64,000 bases of DNA from Udeniomyces pyricola (GCA_039545295.1 BCIK01000003.1:1284891-1348890), one strand, 5' to 3'; positions 1 to 12,575 are shown, counted from the first letter of the stretch. The notes: generated from the sequence alone by a model not told the origin. Made by a program: numbers and translations.

Positions 1-2004
1 TTGACTCGCCTGGGCTGTCAACGGTCACAAAAAAAGAAAGAACAAAACACAACCGGCACTCACGTTTCGAGTCGGATCGGTCGTCGTCGTTGTCATGAGC
101 TAACTTGTATCATCTCGCATCTTCTTAACTTTCACCTTCTCCGTCTCTCGCTTTTCTCTTCCATTTTTGACAGGGTCGACCGCGTACGATGGCGGAAGAT
201 TGGAAGCTGCTCGAGGCTTGGAACGGTAAAGTCAATCCGGGTCCAAGCCCGCAAACCCAAGTCAAGCACGAGATCCAAGCGCGTCGACGGGACTTCCGAA
301 AATCTGGCTTCCATTCCAAGTCGAGATCGACTGCCCCTCGTCGGGCTGGTAGCAATTCCAGCCGGGGTCGGAAACCTTAGGTCGCCTTTTATTTTGTGGA
401 CACCCATGAATTTAACGAGTCTCCTGCACCTTCCCGTTCAAACCCCTCCGCACGGCCTTCCAGCCTTTTTTTTTTTCTTTTCTCTCTTTCATATATACTT
501 GCTTTCTGTCCTCTCGTTCTCCTTCCCCTTGCCCTATGTCTCGTCTTATCGCATCTCTCAGCTTGCTTTTCGCTTATCGCGATACATCATTTCTACCTCC
601 ACCTCCCCCCCCATCCCACAGTTTGAGGGATAGGTCGCTGTAGTTCCCTTTCATATACCCTCCTTCTTGAGCCTTGGTATCATTTCTTGATGCGGCAACC
701 TTGATTGTCCCCCCCCCCCCCCCCCCCCCCCTTTTTTATAACACGTTCGATCTCGAATTGATCCCATCGTTCTAGCTCTTCATTCATCTCTCTCTCTCCC
801 CCCTTTTTACATTCTGCACACATCTTGAAACTCTCGCATTAGCTCGATCCTTCCCTCTTCCCTTTAGTCTCCCCCCCCCCCCCCCCNNCCCCCNNCCCCC
901 TTTCCTTTTCTATCCCTTCTTTCTAGCTTCCTCTCCGATCGCGCAAGCACCATCGTCATCCATCCCTCTCTCTCTCTCTCTGATCCCCTCATCATGTTCA
1001 TCAGCTTCTCTCTTATATCATGCATGGCATGCAACGCCCATCGAGTTCCTTTCTCGATCGTTCGACATATATATGTATATATAGATACTCAACGGCACTC
1101 CCTATGAATGTCCACTGCGAGCACCGGACCCTACATATATATGTATGTCCGTATACGGTTATACGATCGTCATCCGATCTGAAAGCTACACTATATATAT
1201 ATGAGCTCCGACGTGACGTTCATGGACGAGCCCGTCGCGTATACTTACGTAACGTAAACGCCAAGGGCGCGCCCGCCGCCGCATACACCCGTCGCTCATC
1301 GGAGGCAAACCCCTATTTAGGATCNCNCCTCCCCCCCCCCCCCCTTTCCGTTACCAGGATCGCCAGGAAGAAAGGGTGTCATCCAGGATCTTGCTCGCTC
1401 ATCCGGAAAAGATAATTTCTTTCGATCGGGTCAAAAAATGACTTATAGTGAATTCGTCAAAGGGGAGAAGAGAAGGGGGAAAGCTACAAGCGGAAACAAA
1501 AAAAAAAAAAACACAAAGAAGAAAAGAAGGAGAGAGAGAGAGAGAAAAAGGATCGAGATGAGGCGAGGGGAGTCGTCCAGGGGAACGTAAAAAAAGGAGC
1601 AGAAAAAGGGGGGGGGAAGGGAAATGGAGGGTCGTTCGGTTGGCGAAGGAGAAAGGAATACAACGGGGTAATGTTAAAATGTCCAGAAAAGGAACCATCG
1701 AGGGTACGATTGAAAGGAAACGAAGTGGAGGGGGGGGGGGGGTTCATCATGCAGATGGTATGGTCAAACAAGACGTGTGGGGAATGAAGAAGAAGAAGGA
1801 GAGAGAATGTAGGTGTGTTGGTATGCATGGAGACGAAGGAGGAATGATATAAGATAGTGTGGGGTAATGCTAGGGGGTGCGCGCAACGAGGCGCGATGCA
1901 ATGCTGATGCTAAGGGAACAAAGGGCAGAAAGAAAAGAAGAAGAAAAATCACAAGAAACAACCGCGCGAAATGCGAGCAACAGACACGATGATAGCCTTG
2001 CTTT
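1..2004. other. Low-complexity, pyrimidine-rich stretch without a supported gene
   Basis: I find no gene I can support here. The first half is CT-rich on the + strand with long C runs and short TATATATG tracts; the second half is GA-rich on the + strand. The open frames are compositionally biased (Ser/Leu/Phe/Pro-rich or Arg/Lys/Gly-rich), which is what pyrimidine- or purine-rich DNA gives by chance. One short + frame at 189-380 (63 codons, beginning Met-Ala-Glu-Asp-Trp) has ordinary composition and could be a first exon, but I cannot join it to anything. The stretch probably holds 5' or 3' UTR of a neighbour. Confidence 0.6.
711..900. repeat. Poly-C runs, the second containing N bases
   Basis: A run of about 20 C at about 711-730 is followed by T, and a second run at about 872-900 is interrupted by four N. 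Similar N-bearing C runs occur at about 1323-1345, 4323-4344 and 55329-55346. The N positions mark homopolymers whose length the assembly could not fix. Confidence 0.85.
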
Positions 2005-3474
2005 TCACCGCCGTCCTCGGGTGAGAGCTCGACCTCGGGGTACATCCTCGTCTTCGGTTTCGTACGTAGTATGAGAGCTCTTGAAGTGGAACGAAGGCGA
2101 GAGCTTCTGCTTCTTGTTGGCGGGTCGAAGGAACGGTCGTACGAACGAAAGCGAGAGGGTGTTGTGCGCAGGCGGCGAAAAGTTGGGCGTCGTCGACTTG
2201 ACGGGCGAGTAGAAACCTGAGGAGAAGGGGGAAAGATCGAATCCCAATGTCAGGTCGGCAAAGAAAGAAAAAAAGGCAAAGAAGAAGCAGGAAAATCAAC
2301 GAGTGGGGGAGCGGAAACGTACCCGCTGTCAGATGGTCGGCAAAGTTGGCGTTACTGATTTCTCGTCCCCCAAAATCAAAGTCGTCACTGTAGAGGGCGG
2401 GCGAAGTGCTGTGTTTGGTGGAAGCCCGACTCGAGGAGGCGGCCATCTCTTGGTCAGCGTCGTCGTGCGTGATGAAACAGGCGGGCGTGCCTTTGGACGG
2501 CACGCTGTCGTCGTTGTCGTCGTCGTCGCCGAGGGCAGAAGAGGCCGACGCAAGCGACGACGACGATGACGACAGGGAGGATGCGTTGCTGGCGGATCGG
2601 CGTGAGGCCGCAGACCGAAAAGAGATAGGAGAGGTCTCGTCATTGACAGCACTCGCGGCGACTGGTTGTTTATCAGCCATTTCGTCGACATCAGTGACGA
2701 CGTGGTTAGGTCCCGATGCCGGCGTAGTCGGGCTGAGCGTGGTTGAAAAAGGGAGCGCTCCCAAGAGAGGGGGTGATGATGACATTGGGAGCGTGGCCGG
2801 CGCAGCAGCAGGTCGAGGGAATCTCAAAAACGAGGCGCTGACAAAGGGATGGAGCGATGAAGGTGCCTGAAAACGGGGTGGTGATGCCATGGGCGCAGCA
2901 GCGTCGTCCAAAGTCGATCGGGCGAGCAGGACAGTAACCGCAGGTTGATCGGCATCGAAGGGGGAAGAAGCTGGCGTTCGACGTCGAGGGATTGGGATGG
3001 GATTAGCAGAGAATCGTTTGATGCCCTGGATATAAAGAAAGCGCATCTGGGACGTCAGTCGGTCGGAACAGATGGAGGTAACGCAGGGAAGACTCGAAGA
3101 AAGGCTGGAACCGACGCGGGCGGTGCGGTGAGCAGGAGAAAGAAGCCGGAAGGCGAACTCACCAAAGGGCGGACATCCCGTGCTCGTCCCCTCAAGGGCT
3201 CATAGACCTCGCCATCGTAGCTACCGATGTAGCTGTTGGCGCTGCTCTCGTCTTCGTCCTCACTCATGTCGTCATCCTCGTCGTCAACCGTCGGTCGTCG
3301 CAAAGATGGCACGCCAAGATCGGGAGCGGCGGTGCGATGAAAGACTCGATCTTCAGAGGGAGACGACGCCGCCGCCGTCGGCTCGGGGCTCTCCGTCGTA
3401 AGGACTGTTGGCGCTGGGTTAGCCCGGAGGCGGAGGAGTCTTCTGAAAAGTGAGGGTGGTTGAGTCGTCGACAT
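2005..3474 (-). CDS. Unrecognised Ser/Pro-rich protein, three exons
   Basis: Exons read 3474-3163, 3025-2323 and 2216-2005 on the minus strand; the sum is 1227 bases, giving 408 residues and a stop in frame. Donors are GTGAGT and GTACGT, acceptors CAG. I do not recognise the family. The protein starts MSTTQ, has an acidic patch (DEDDDMSEDEDE) near residue 70, a basic/proline stretch PIPIPRRR soon after the first junction, a serine-rich middle with a run of Asp residues, and an ordered-looking C-terminal 80 residues with the motif LTAGFYSP crossing the second junction and KKQKL further on. No membrane segment or signal peptide is evident. Composition suggests a mostly disordered, perhaps nuclear, protein with short conserved motifs. 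Function is unknown. Confidence 0.7.
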
Positions 3475-3647
3475 CTGGGAAGGGGTGGTGGGTGAGGGTT
3501 GAGTCGAGAAGAGGGTAACAGCTGCGATGAAATGAACCAGAAAAAAAAAAAAAAAGACGTTTAACTCCAGAAGAGGGGTAAAAGGAAAAAAAAAAAAAGA
3601 AGGGTCAAAGCGGACTGAGAGCGGGGGACTGACGATTAACTGAGCGC

Positions 3648-3672
3648 GTGCGTGCGTGCGTGCGTGCGTGCG
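3648..3672. repeat. (GTGC)n tetranucleotide tract
   Basis: About six perfect copies of a GTGC unit lie about 175 bases upstream of the start of the unknown gene at 3474. The sequence alternates purine and pyrimidine throughout, a composition able to adopt Z-DNA. Confidence 0.8.
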
Positions 3673-5039
3673 TAGTCAGTCGCCTGGCGGGAGAAGGGGC
3701 GGTGACGACTCGGGATGGAGTAGCCGATGGGGCGGTGATGCAAGAGGGGGGGGAGTGGGGTGAGTGGGCAGTAAGGGAATGTAGAGGAGCCGGTGAGAGG
3801 GAGACGTTGGGTATGTAGCAGGTGGGGGAACAAGATGATGAGGATGAGGATGAGGATGATGCAGGGAAGGGGGAAGAAAGAGGAAGAGGAAGAGGAAGAA
3901 GAAGAAACAAGGGGAAATCGAATGGGTTCATAATTGTTAATCATTTAATCAAGAGCCGCCCTTGCCGAACCTCCCCCCGTCACGCAACCCAACTCAATCC
4001 TTCACTCTTCTCGCGTCATTTCAGTTCATCTCGCTACACCACACCCTTAACACGCAAGCCACCTTGAGCCTCTAGTCCCCTCTATCCATCTCCTCATAAA
4101 ACGCAATCCTCTTGGACCATATTCTAGCTTGCATAATCCGTCATCATCCCATCGCCCGTCGCTGTCCATCATCGCCTATAAATATTGATCATCGCCCGTC
4201 AGCCAAACCGAGTTTGGAATTTGATCGGCGCGCTCGACTGGTTCAATCGATCAGGTGCAGCCGCCAGCACCCGGTTCCGTCTCTTTTGTTCTCGGCTTCA
4301 ACTGAATCCTCCTTCCTTCCCTCCNCCCCCCCCCCCCCCCCANCAAATCAAAGTCCCACATGTGACCTCGTTGGCTCTCACATCTCAAATCATCCGTCAG
4401 CGTTTCAGTCTTATTATGTATTGCGTCCCACCGCGTAACAACTTCGGATTCGGGTTATAAAACATATCATGTGTCTGGCCTTTTCCCCATCCAAAGTTTA
4501 AGCCGAGAGTTCGAGACTTATAAGCGTGCCAAGCTGGTCAGATAGACATGACCATCATGTAACATTACAAAAGAAAAAAAAAAGAAAAAAAAAAGAATAG
4601 TTCGCACATGACAGGATGGTGTGGGATCAATCGGTCGAAAATAGGAGAGGAAGAAGAAGAAGAAGAAAAAGAGAGAGAGAAAAAGAAGAAGAAGAAAAAA
4701 CGAAACCCGCCACGAATGTCGAATCGAAAGGGGAAAGGACATGAATCGATGATCAATCGAGTGGCAAAGTGAATTAAAAAGAGAAGAGAAAAAGCCGAAG
4801 GACAAAAAAAAAAGGCAGCCAAGAAACAGCGCGTCGCGGAGGAGACGGGCCAAATCGTCGGAAGCGAGATCAAAGGGAGAAAAAAGTGGGCCTCATGCCG
4901 ACTGGATGATAGTAGCTCCGAGTTGGGGGGAGTGGCAGAGCAAGTGTGGGGCAAGGCATAAGGGGGACGTGAGAAGCAAAGCTCAGACGTACGTATAGAC
5001 GTTACAAACGGGGGAGTGAAAACGAAGAAGAAAAAAAAA

Positions 5040-5087
5040 GAAGAAAAAAAAAAGAAAAGAAAAAAAAAAAAAAAAAAAAAAGGAGGG

Positions 5088-5151
<64 letters not shown>
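5040..5151. repeat. Long poly-A tract
   Basis: About 110 bases of nearly pure A on the + strand, interrupted only by a few G; the last uninterrupted stretch exceeds 50 A. It lies downstream of EPL1, which is on the minus strand, so as transcribed from EPL1 it would be poly-U. No retroelement, target duplication or ORF flanks it, so I do not call it a retrotransposon tail. Confidence 0.85.
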
Positions 5152-5153
<2 letters not shown>

Positions 5154-5734
5154 TGGGAAAACCTATGCTAATGAGGACACGAGGAGTGGAATTGTGCGTA
5201 TGAGATGTGAGTTGGAGGTTGAGTGTGGAACATATATATAGGAAAACCAGTCGTTTTTGCTCGTGCATTCGTAATCATACAGTGGATGGGTTGGGTGAGA
5301 AAGAGAAACCGTGAATAGAGTGACAAGCCAGGGAACATAGAAAGGCAGGGCAACGACGTTCTGGACGGAAAGGTGATGTGTGGAGCCAAGATGTGTGTAT
5401 GTGGGTGACAGATCGGAATCGGAAGTATGCGAAGGATGTCGTGAGTGGCGGCCGAAAAAAGTTGAGATGATGCGAGAAGAAAGGCCAAAGGAAGAAGAAA
5501 AAAATCGAGCGCATGAAGAATGTCGATTGGACTTGCGAGCAGAACAGCATCGGAAACTTCCTGTCTGCCTAGACGCTGAGAGCAACGGTACGGGCGCAAG
5601 CTTAGCTCTCTGGAGCCAACGCCGATACGGGACCGTCGGCGGTCAAATCATGCAGAAAGAGAAACAGGAGGCGGGGCAATGCCGAGGATAGGCGGTGATA
5701 GACAGCCAACAAGCACAAACATTCGCCCGACCCT

Positions 5735-8700
5735 TCAACCTGATCCACCAACATGCTGCACCTGCTGATGAGGGCTCGGCGTCGAGCTAGCGTGGCTCCC
5801 ACCATTGGGCGGCGGAGCCCTCAACCCACCCCCAGCCGCTGCAGCCTGCTGAGCTCGCCATGCTGCCTGCTGCTGAGCCTGAGACGCTCCGGCCCCGTTT
5901 CCGTTCCTTGAAGGGGGGAGCTTGAGATTGATGGGCGCCTGCTGGAGCTGGAATGCTTGCGGTTGCTGGTTCGGCTTGGGCGCCGATCCGAGGTTATTGG
6001 CGGCAGCGGCCGCGGCCGAAGCACGTTGCTGAGCGAGGACTTGGTTCTTCATCATCAAGAGCTGCTCAGCACTCGGTCGGCTACCGTTGGTGGAGGGAAC
6101 TCGCGGGCCACCATTGGCGTAGGGGTCGGTGGGAAAGCCGCTAGCAATGTAGCCCACCTGAGGATTTGATGAGTCGACGTTCATATTCGAGAGAGGGTAA
6201 CCATTCGGGCGGGGGACAGCGTTTGGATGGAGCGGAGGAGACCCCTGGAGATGAGGCGAGGACGTCGGAGGGCGAAGACCATTGAGAGGGAGCGTCGGGC
6301 GTCGCTGCAATTGAGGTGGAGGGTGGACTTGCTTCTTGTTCTGAGCATGTGCGGCTTGAGCGGCCGATCCGTTGCCCGGCCCTTGAGGGTGCTGAGCGTT
6401 CGTGCCGGCGCCTGACTTTTGCTGCTGATGTTGCTGCTGCTGGAGGCCAAGACCACCCGAGTCGATGCGGCGCATGGGAGGAGGCTGAGGCGGAGGCTGA
6501 TGACGGACGAGGATGACAGTCGGCGGTCTTTCAGCAGGTTGATCAGCAGTTACCTCAGCCGCTCGGAGATGAGTCATGTCAGTCGAGAGCGTCGCCAAAT
6601 CGCCCGGCTCAAACAATCCGAGTCGAACCCGGATGTGCCTGAGCAAAAAGAGACAAACATCAGTTTGTGCTCATGTCTAAACTCGAGTAATCTTGGTCTA
6701 TGAAGACAACGTACCTTTCCTCAAAGTCGTCAATGATGACCCGTTCCTCATCTTCGAGTCCCTGCATGCCCATGCCGACCCCAACGACACCGGCCTCTGA
6801 ATCATACCTCCACCGTTCACTGATCCTCCGGCCATACTCGACATCCTCTGATAGAGTCTTAGCATTCGCATGGCCTTCAATGACTCCCTCCATCATGTCG
6901 ACACCAGTAGATCCAGGCTCATCGTCGTCCGACTTGATGCGCCTGCGCTCGATTGAGGGCAGCAAAGACCACTCGTCCGCAAAGAGGGTCGTGAGTAGAG
7001 GTTCACCCCGTTCCCTTTTGCGCTCGTCCCGCCATGAAGGAGCAGGAATTCCCCGGGGTTTCGCTGTGGAGGCAGGGGCTGTGCGGCTGTCGACCCGTCG
7101 GTCCAAGCGGATGATGCCACCTCGGCCACGACGTAGGCGGAAGGACGAGGAGCGGGTAGGTTGAGGAGAAGACGCGGAAGACAAAGAAGAAGTTGATGTC
7201 GATGATGTCGATGATGATGATGATGATGAAGGGTGGGATGCAGAAGGAGACGATGCAGTGAAAGCCGTGGCTTCGTTGATGAGAGGCCGGAAGAGTCGAA
7301 GAGGGGCAGGAGTGATGAGAGGTTGGTAGGCCAACTGAAGAGCAAACAACAAGAACCGTCAATTTATCTATCTCGCGCGAGCCTGTCCTTTCGGTTCGAT
7401 GAGAAGGTCAAGATGTTGAGAGCGGGAACGAGTAGAAGCACACTTACGTCGGTGTAATCCTCCCACTGATAGTCTCCTTCTCGCTTCCTCGCCACCTCAC
7501 GCTCAATCTGCATCGCCATTGCGGCAGTTCGCTCACGGAGAGCCTCCACTGGCATGTGCCGTTCTGTGTCGATGCGATCTTTGGAAGCTTCCAAGCCCGG
7601 GGCAGGCGAACCAGTTGCGCTGTCTCCCTTGGCGGCCTTTCTGGCAGCCTTAGGGACTTTGGCCGCTGCGGGCTCCTGGGACGAGGTTTCGAGTTTTTGC
7701 TTTTTGGATGAGCCAACGCCTGTTCGGAAAAGTATCTCTTCTTCGTCCGGTTTGAGAGCGACGGTAGGGAACTTGCGCTTGATTTCGACGAGTCGGAGCT
7801 TGGCCTCCCAGGCATCGCGCTCGGCCGCGATGAGCTCCGCCTTGCGTTTTTCTCGGGCCAACGTGTCGACAGCAAGTTGTTGTGCCTTCATGAGCTCGGC
7901 TTGGAGCAGGACGAGTCGGTCGACCGACTGCGAGTCCGTCCGTCGCGTCTTTCGGACAGGCTTCGCCTCCCGTCGACGGAAACAGACGTATGGATCACCG
8001 TCGTTGGATTCGTCATACTGGCGGATATGAGAAGAGATTCAATGTCAGTATCAATGTAGCAGACTATTATAATCGAAAAGATGGCCAAGGCTTTTCTAAG
8101 TTACTCACGTTGAGTTGGGGGATGATACTCTTGCCTTCACTTAGCAGTCGACGCTCCTTCCAGTGAGGGTAGATTGCTTTGGCCATGCGGCAGAGAATGC
8201 CTGGGACTGGCACGCCAGATGGGCAGGCGTAAGTAGGGAAGTAGGTGAGAGGAATGTTGTGGGAAAACAAGGCTTCCATGTCGGAGAATGAGGGGATCCG
8301 GGAGACATCCTGTTAAGTACAGTCATATAGACAAGGATAGCAACGATTCGAAGAGGTCAGCTATGGCACGATACAAGCTCGAACCCCCACCAGTCACGCA
8401 CGAAACCGACTGAAAAAGAACGTACGGTATGTAATGTTGGAACTTTCTCGTCCGTCCATTTCTCCATCAGCGCCATGACGAGCTCGAACTCGTCCTCTGA
8501 GATGACGGGGACGACAATTTCCTCACTCTCTCGCCCTTTGCCCTTGCCCCTCGTCCGTCCGGACTCCGACGTCGAGACGATACCTGAGGGAGTACTTGGA
8601 CCCTCGCCTCGTGCAAGGCGATTGTTGTTCTTGAGCCATTCGTCGTCGCGTTCGTCCAGAGTGTAGAGAAAGCCGAGTCCGGCAGATCCGGCGGAGGTTT

Positions 8701-9718
8701 CCTCGACGGTGTCGGAAAAGCGAACGTACGTGCTCGGGTCGTGCCATCGACCGGGAATGTACAGGGAGGCATAATTGGAGACGAGGCCGGTAGCGTCGGG
8801 TGTTGGGATGTGATAGAGAGTTTCCGAGATGGGTGGTGGAGGTTTTGAGGAGGAGGTGGATGAGCGATGGTTGGGAGATGATGGTGATGGACGCGACGAG
8901 GCGGCAGCTCGAATCGCAGCTGCCGATATGGCGGCTTGAAGATGGTGTTCTGGATGAGATGAGAAGCAAGTGGATTGCAAAAGAAAAAAGAAAAAAGAAA
9001 CAGAAAAAGAGGATAGAGAGGAGAAGAAGAAGATAAGACGGAGATGAGAAGTAGCAAGAAGGGATGGAATATCAGTCAACTTGCTCCAAAGGATGAAGGG
9101 ATGGACTCGGTGGGCTGGAACGAAGGAGAGGGCAGCCAGGCCCAGGGCGAGAAAGGACAGCCTCAGGCAGACGGGAAGAGAGGGCAAGGCGGAAATGGGA
9201 GAAAGGGGGGGGGGAGACCGGTCCTTCGGCCCTCCCTGCGCGACGGCGCCGGCATACATCCATATCAACGATGGCATAGATGGATAGAGAAGAAAAATGC
9301 GCGCCCATGCCGAGTCATTCCGTCCAACAAACGAGCCCGAAGAGGCGTCCAGAGGGAGCGGAGAGGAGAAAGCCAGGGCAGATGGGAAGGAAAGCGCGAA
9401 GGGAAGCGACGAGTGCCGCGCTGGCAGTCCTCGCCCGCCCTCGTCCTCGCCCCGCTGGAGAAAAATCTGCTGACATCGCGCAGCAAACGGTACGCCCCGT
9501 AGCGTCTCATCGGCGACACCTAGCGCGGTCGCTCAAGATGGGATGGATAGAGTATGCTCACCTTGATCCTCTCCCTTCTCTACACCATCCGAGTTGAGGT
9601 TGCTCTTGCTCCCGGTCTCCTCATCGAGGAGGACTGGTTCGGCCCCCTCGAGATCGCCTCGGTGAACGGCGAACCTGGTCTTGTTGGTGAGCCTGGCTTG
9701 GCGTCTGGACTTGATCAT
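5735..9718 (-). CDS. EPL1: Enhancer of polycomb-like protein, NuA4 scaffold subunit
   Basis: Epl1 scaffolds the catalytic module of the NuA4 histone acetyltransferase (with Esa1, Yng2 and Eaf6) on chromatin. Six exons: 9718-9562, 8949-8426, 8309-8109, 8017-7448, 7334-6715 and 6638-5735. All phases agree, the sum is 2976 bases and 991 residues. The basic N-terminus MIKSRRQARLTNKTRF matches the EPL start. The family core follows from about residue 75: YHIPTPDATGLVSNYASLY, then PGRWHDPSTYVRFSDTVEE, LYTLDERDDEWLKNNN and EDEFELVMALMEKWTD. A second conserved block (PYVCFRRRE, with a long charged helix after it) starts about residue 295. The C-terminal 300 residues are Gln/Ala/Pro/Asn-rich, as is common in fungal Epl1. 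The first intron is 612 bases, far longer than the rest. The start is the first Met in the conserved basic block. Confidence 0.93.
8950..9561 (-). other. EPL1: Unusually long first intron of EPL1
   Basis: The intron runs from a GTGAGC donor after codon 52 (phase 1) to a CAG acceptor just before the exon that begins with the His-His-Leu-Gln-Ala block. At 612 bases it is several times longer than the other introns of this gene. Frames inside it are purine/pyrimidine-biased and I find no coding exon. Confidence 0.75.
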
Positions 9719-10508
9719 TCGGGTCGATATTAAGGGAAGGTTTAGTCGCCCTCCACGAGGATAGACAGGTGGGGAAGGGGGAAGGGGAGGTGGTAAGGGC
9801 GTGTCCGCTGGTGTTTTGATGGTTTGAGCGGCGAGCCTTCCCTTCCCCTCTCCTCTTCTCTCTCTGGTCTTCTTCTCACTCTCGCCCTGAGATGGCCCTT
9901 TCCCCCTCCCCCTTCCCAATCTTTTCCTCTCTCTCACTCAGTGCCCTCATTCCTTCTTTTAAGATATATTTCCCTTTCGATCAGATTCCCAGTTTATTTT
10001 CGTTCGATGAGCTTTGCGAAAATGATACTTGTGCTCAGCACACGTTGCGTCGGCACGTCGGGCTCCCAAAGCGTCAGCGACAATTCCATGCCCAGTCCAA
10101 AGAAAAGGCAAGCTACAAATCACCAGATCTTACCCTTCTCAGTCTTTCAACACCCTCTAATTCAACCCTCCCTCGCGGTCATGGAAAGGAAAAAGTCCAT
10201 TGCCAGTTAATCAGTAACGTCCGACATCGATATGGAACTGGTGACCAGAAACCGAAAGGAAACAGTGGTCAGTGCCTACTGCTGACGGCGTTAGGCCGCA
10301 GCGAGATCTTCAGCTGCCATGAGCGCATGCCGGTGAGCTGAAGAATGCAGCGCTGGGATTGGTAAGAGAATATAGCATTACAAAGTGCAAGTGATCGTCT
10401 ACATCTACAACATGGGTATAGAAGATTCCGGTCCTGTCAGCCCGCGTCGGCGCTTGTCTATATATGATGGTGAGATGGAAAAGGCGTCTGCGCTTTCTCG
10501 ACCCGTCT
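9719..10508. other. Intergenic: EPL1 promoter and 3' side of the K+/H+ exchange gene
   Basis: Nothing codes convincingly. About 9860-10000, on the + strand, is rich in CTCTC/TTCC tracts (GA-rich in EPL1 sense), a common basidiomycete promoter composition. I find no TATA box that I would assign with confidence. Confidence 0.5.
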
Positions 10509-12358
10509 TCACTTTCCCTTCTTGCCGCCAATCTCCTCGGTTGGACTCGTCGTCGGATCAAGGTTGGTAGGGTGGATTTTTTTCTCGGCGTCCGGATCAG
10601 AGGTTTGGGTTTTGCGATGCGACTCGAGCCGAAGCGTGGCCTGGAAGAGACAAGAAACCAGAAAGTGACAGAAACAAAGACAATATGCATGAGGGATAAC
10701 ACAGGTGACGACGTTGTCGCAGATATTAGAGATAGTGGAACCAAGCACAAACACACGCGTCAGTTGTCGCGCTACTACATCAATAATGGTATGCAAGGAG
10801 GGAAGAAAGCCAGCCACGTACCTGACCCAGAGCCCTTAACAATTCTTCCTTGCCGACGCTGCCAAGCCCCTGGCTCGTGACAATCTTGTCCACAGCCTCT
10901 TTAGTGAGGAGCATCGCGCCTCGGTTATCCCCTTGCCGGTCTTGGGACTTGAAATCCTCGGATGAGCATTCCGAATAGATTTTAGAGAGCGAAGACGACT
11001 CTTCAGCAACGATGCGATCGGACGAGATGAGACTTTTGATGATCTGAGCGGCGTTACGGGCTAAGTATATCAAGGTAACAAAGACAGGAGACGAGACATG
11101 TAGATGCACGTCCGGCAAGGCGAATATGTATGAGCGTTTCGGTTGAGCACGAACAACACAACGTACCGACAACATTTGACGAAGGGCAATAGAAATGAGA
11201 CAAGCTTGTCAGATTGATCCATCTCTTCAATGCCTTGGGGAATCACAAATTAAGCGATACTAACCCTTCCAATGACTCCAGGTACGCCAGGCCACAAAGA
11301 AGAAGACGAAATTCGGGATGACGGGAATGATGCCAAAGATGGTGCTGAACGGGATGAGGATCTGCGAGAAATAGGGAGCAAGATGGTTGTTGGTGAGCCT
11401 CGAACATACAGTGAGGTTTAATCGGATGAGCGTGAGTGGGAAAGAAGGAGAGAAAGTGAGGAGAAACAATGGGATGAAAGGGAAAGGGAAGGGGACCCAC
11501 AAGGGTTCGCTTGAAGTAGCGATCGTGGTACGGGATCCGCTGATCAACAAACGCCGTGAGTTCAGACACGGGATCCGAAAACTGCTTGCCAGGGTACAGG
11601 ACAGGAATCTACATGCAATCATGCGGGCAGGACCAGAGAAGCAAGAGGAGACGGAAAGGCGTGAGCGAGAAACTACGATTGCTGATGACGTAGGCGGCGA
11701 CGATCACTCACGACTTGGTCGGATTTGCCAGTTTGGGATTTGAGCTGATTGTCGCCCATCTTGGATTCGACCTCTGGCAGATCAAGCAATGCGGGAGGAA
11801 CCGATCCTCGCTCAAGCGTTTTGAGACTCCACTCTTCGTATTCTATCCGGTCCATCAGGCGTTCTCCGCTGTGTAGTGGAAGACGCGGAAGAAGTTGGAA
11901 GATCAGCTTCGCTGTGGGAGAGACGGTCGGGTCTGACATACGAAGCGAGTCACGACTGACTATCGATGAGCCTTGACCTGCCAGCTTCCCTCCTTCTTCT
12001 CTCCGAGTCCAACCCAAAGATCGGTGGCCTTAGTGGTAAGCTGCAGCATGAGCGGTGCATTGGCTAGAAAGGATCAAGGGAAAACATGATTAGCGTTGGG
12101 GAAGAACGAGGCAGAGCGGTGCATGCTACATCTGTACGAACGCTTGAGGCCAAGCTTGGCTTCGATCTTGCTCCTGAGATCTGACCGAGGATCGTGAGTG
12201 TTGTCGTCAGATAGAGAGAGCTTGGAGTTGGATGGCAGCGAAGGGAGTGAGGTGTGGAAGTAGACGAGGGGACGCGTCGTGGCAGCCGGACCGAGCCTGG
12301 CGAGGGGGATAGCCAGGATTTTGAGCGTCCTGGCGGAAGGCATTGGGGCTTTCGACAT
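10509..12358 (-). CDS. Mitochondrial K+/H+ exchange-related protein (Mit_KHE1 family)
   Basis: The family (yeast YDL183C type) is an inner-membrane mitochondrial protein linked to K+/H+ exchange and volume control. The N-terminus reads LAIPLARLGPAATTRP, an arginine-containing presequence typical of the family. Later blocks are KATDLWVGLG, then a splice from CGATA to C at 11961/11868 that rebuilds HRYGERLMDRIEYEEW, then VIPVLYPGKQ, HDRYFKRTL, and the membrane segment FSTIFGIIPVIPNFVFFFVA followed by WRTWSHWKG. Exons I am sure of are 12063-11961, 11868-11712, 11608-11501 and 11361-11265, with consistent phases. The end of exon 1 (about 12130) and the exons between 11250 and 11050 are less certain. 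The last exon ends in a Lys-rich tail (GGKKGK). It diverges from the lipid kinase gene across 471 bases. Confidence 0.85.
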
Positions 12359-12575
12359 GCTGCCGACTAAGTAGGGAGCGGTTGGGAAGGAGAAGGAGGA
12401 GAGGAGGACGTAGGACGAGGTAGCAACCAAGCAACGGTGATGGCAATGAGGGGTCGTAGCGGTGGACAGCTGGGCCGAGGGAGCGAGGCAGTGATCAAGC
12501 AATGATCAAGTCGGAATGCTGGAACAAGGAGGGAAAAGGAAGTATGAGTTAGTCACTCAAGGAATAAATCGAAAC

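Larger units (their letters stand above)
3475..5734. other. Intergenic: promoter side of the unknown gene, 3' side of EPL1
   Basis: No gene can be supported. The region holds a GTGC tetranucleotide tract (about 3648-3672), an N-bearing C run near 4324-4344, purine-rich DNA, and a very long A tract (about 5040-5151). Open frames on the minus strand are Phe/Ser/Leu-rich translations of the purine tracts. The stretch just below 5735 should contain the EPL1 3' UTR, and that just above 3474 the promoter of the unknown gene. Confidence 0.6.

Noticed and set aside
1..633. 210-codon + open frame at the window start
   Set aside because: Arg/Ser/Phe-rich with no recognisable block; it crosses CT-rich DNA where stop codons are rare.
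2303..2870. Antisense frames opposite the unknown gene at 2005-3474
   Set aside because: They mirror the Ser/Asp-rich exon of the minus strand, and the minus-strand model has correct splice sites and phases.
5040..5151. Poly-A tract as a retrotransposon tail
   Set aside because: No reverse transcriptase, no target-site duplication seen, no coding sequence upstream; homopolymers are common in this genome.
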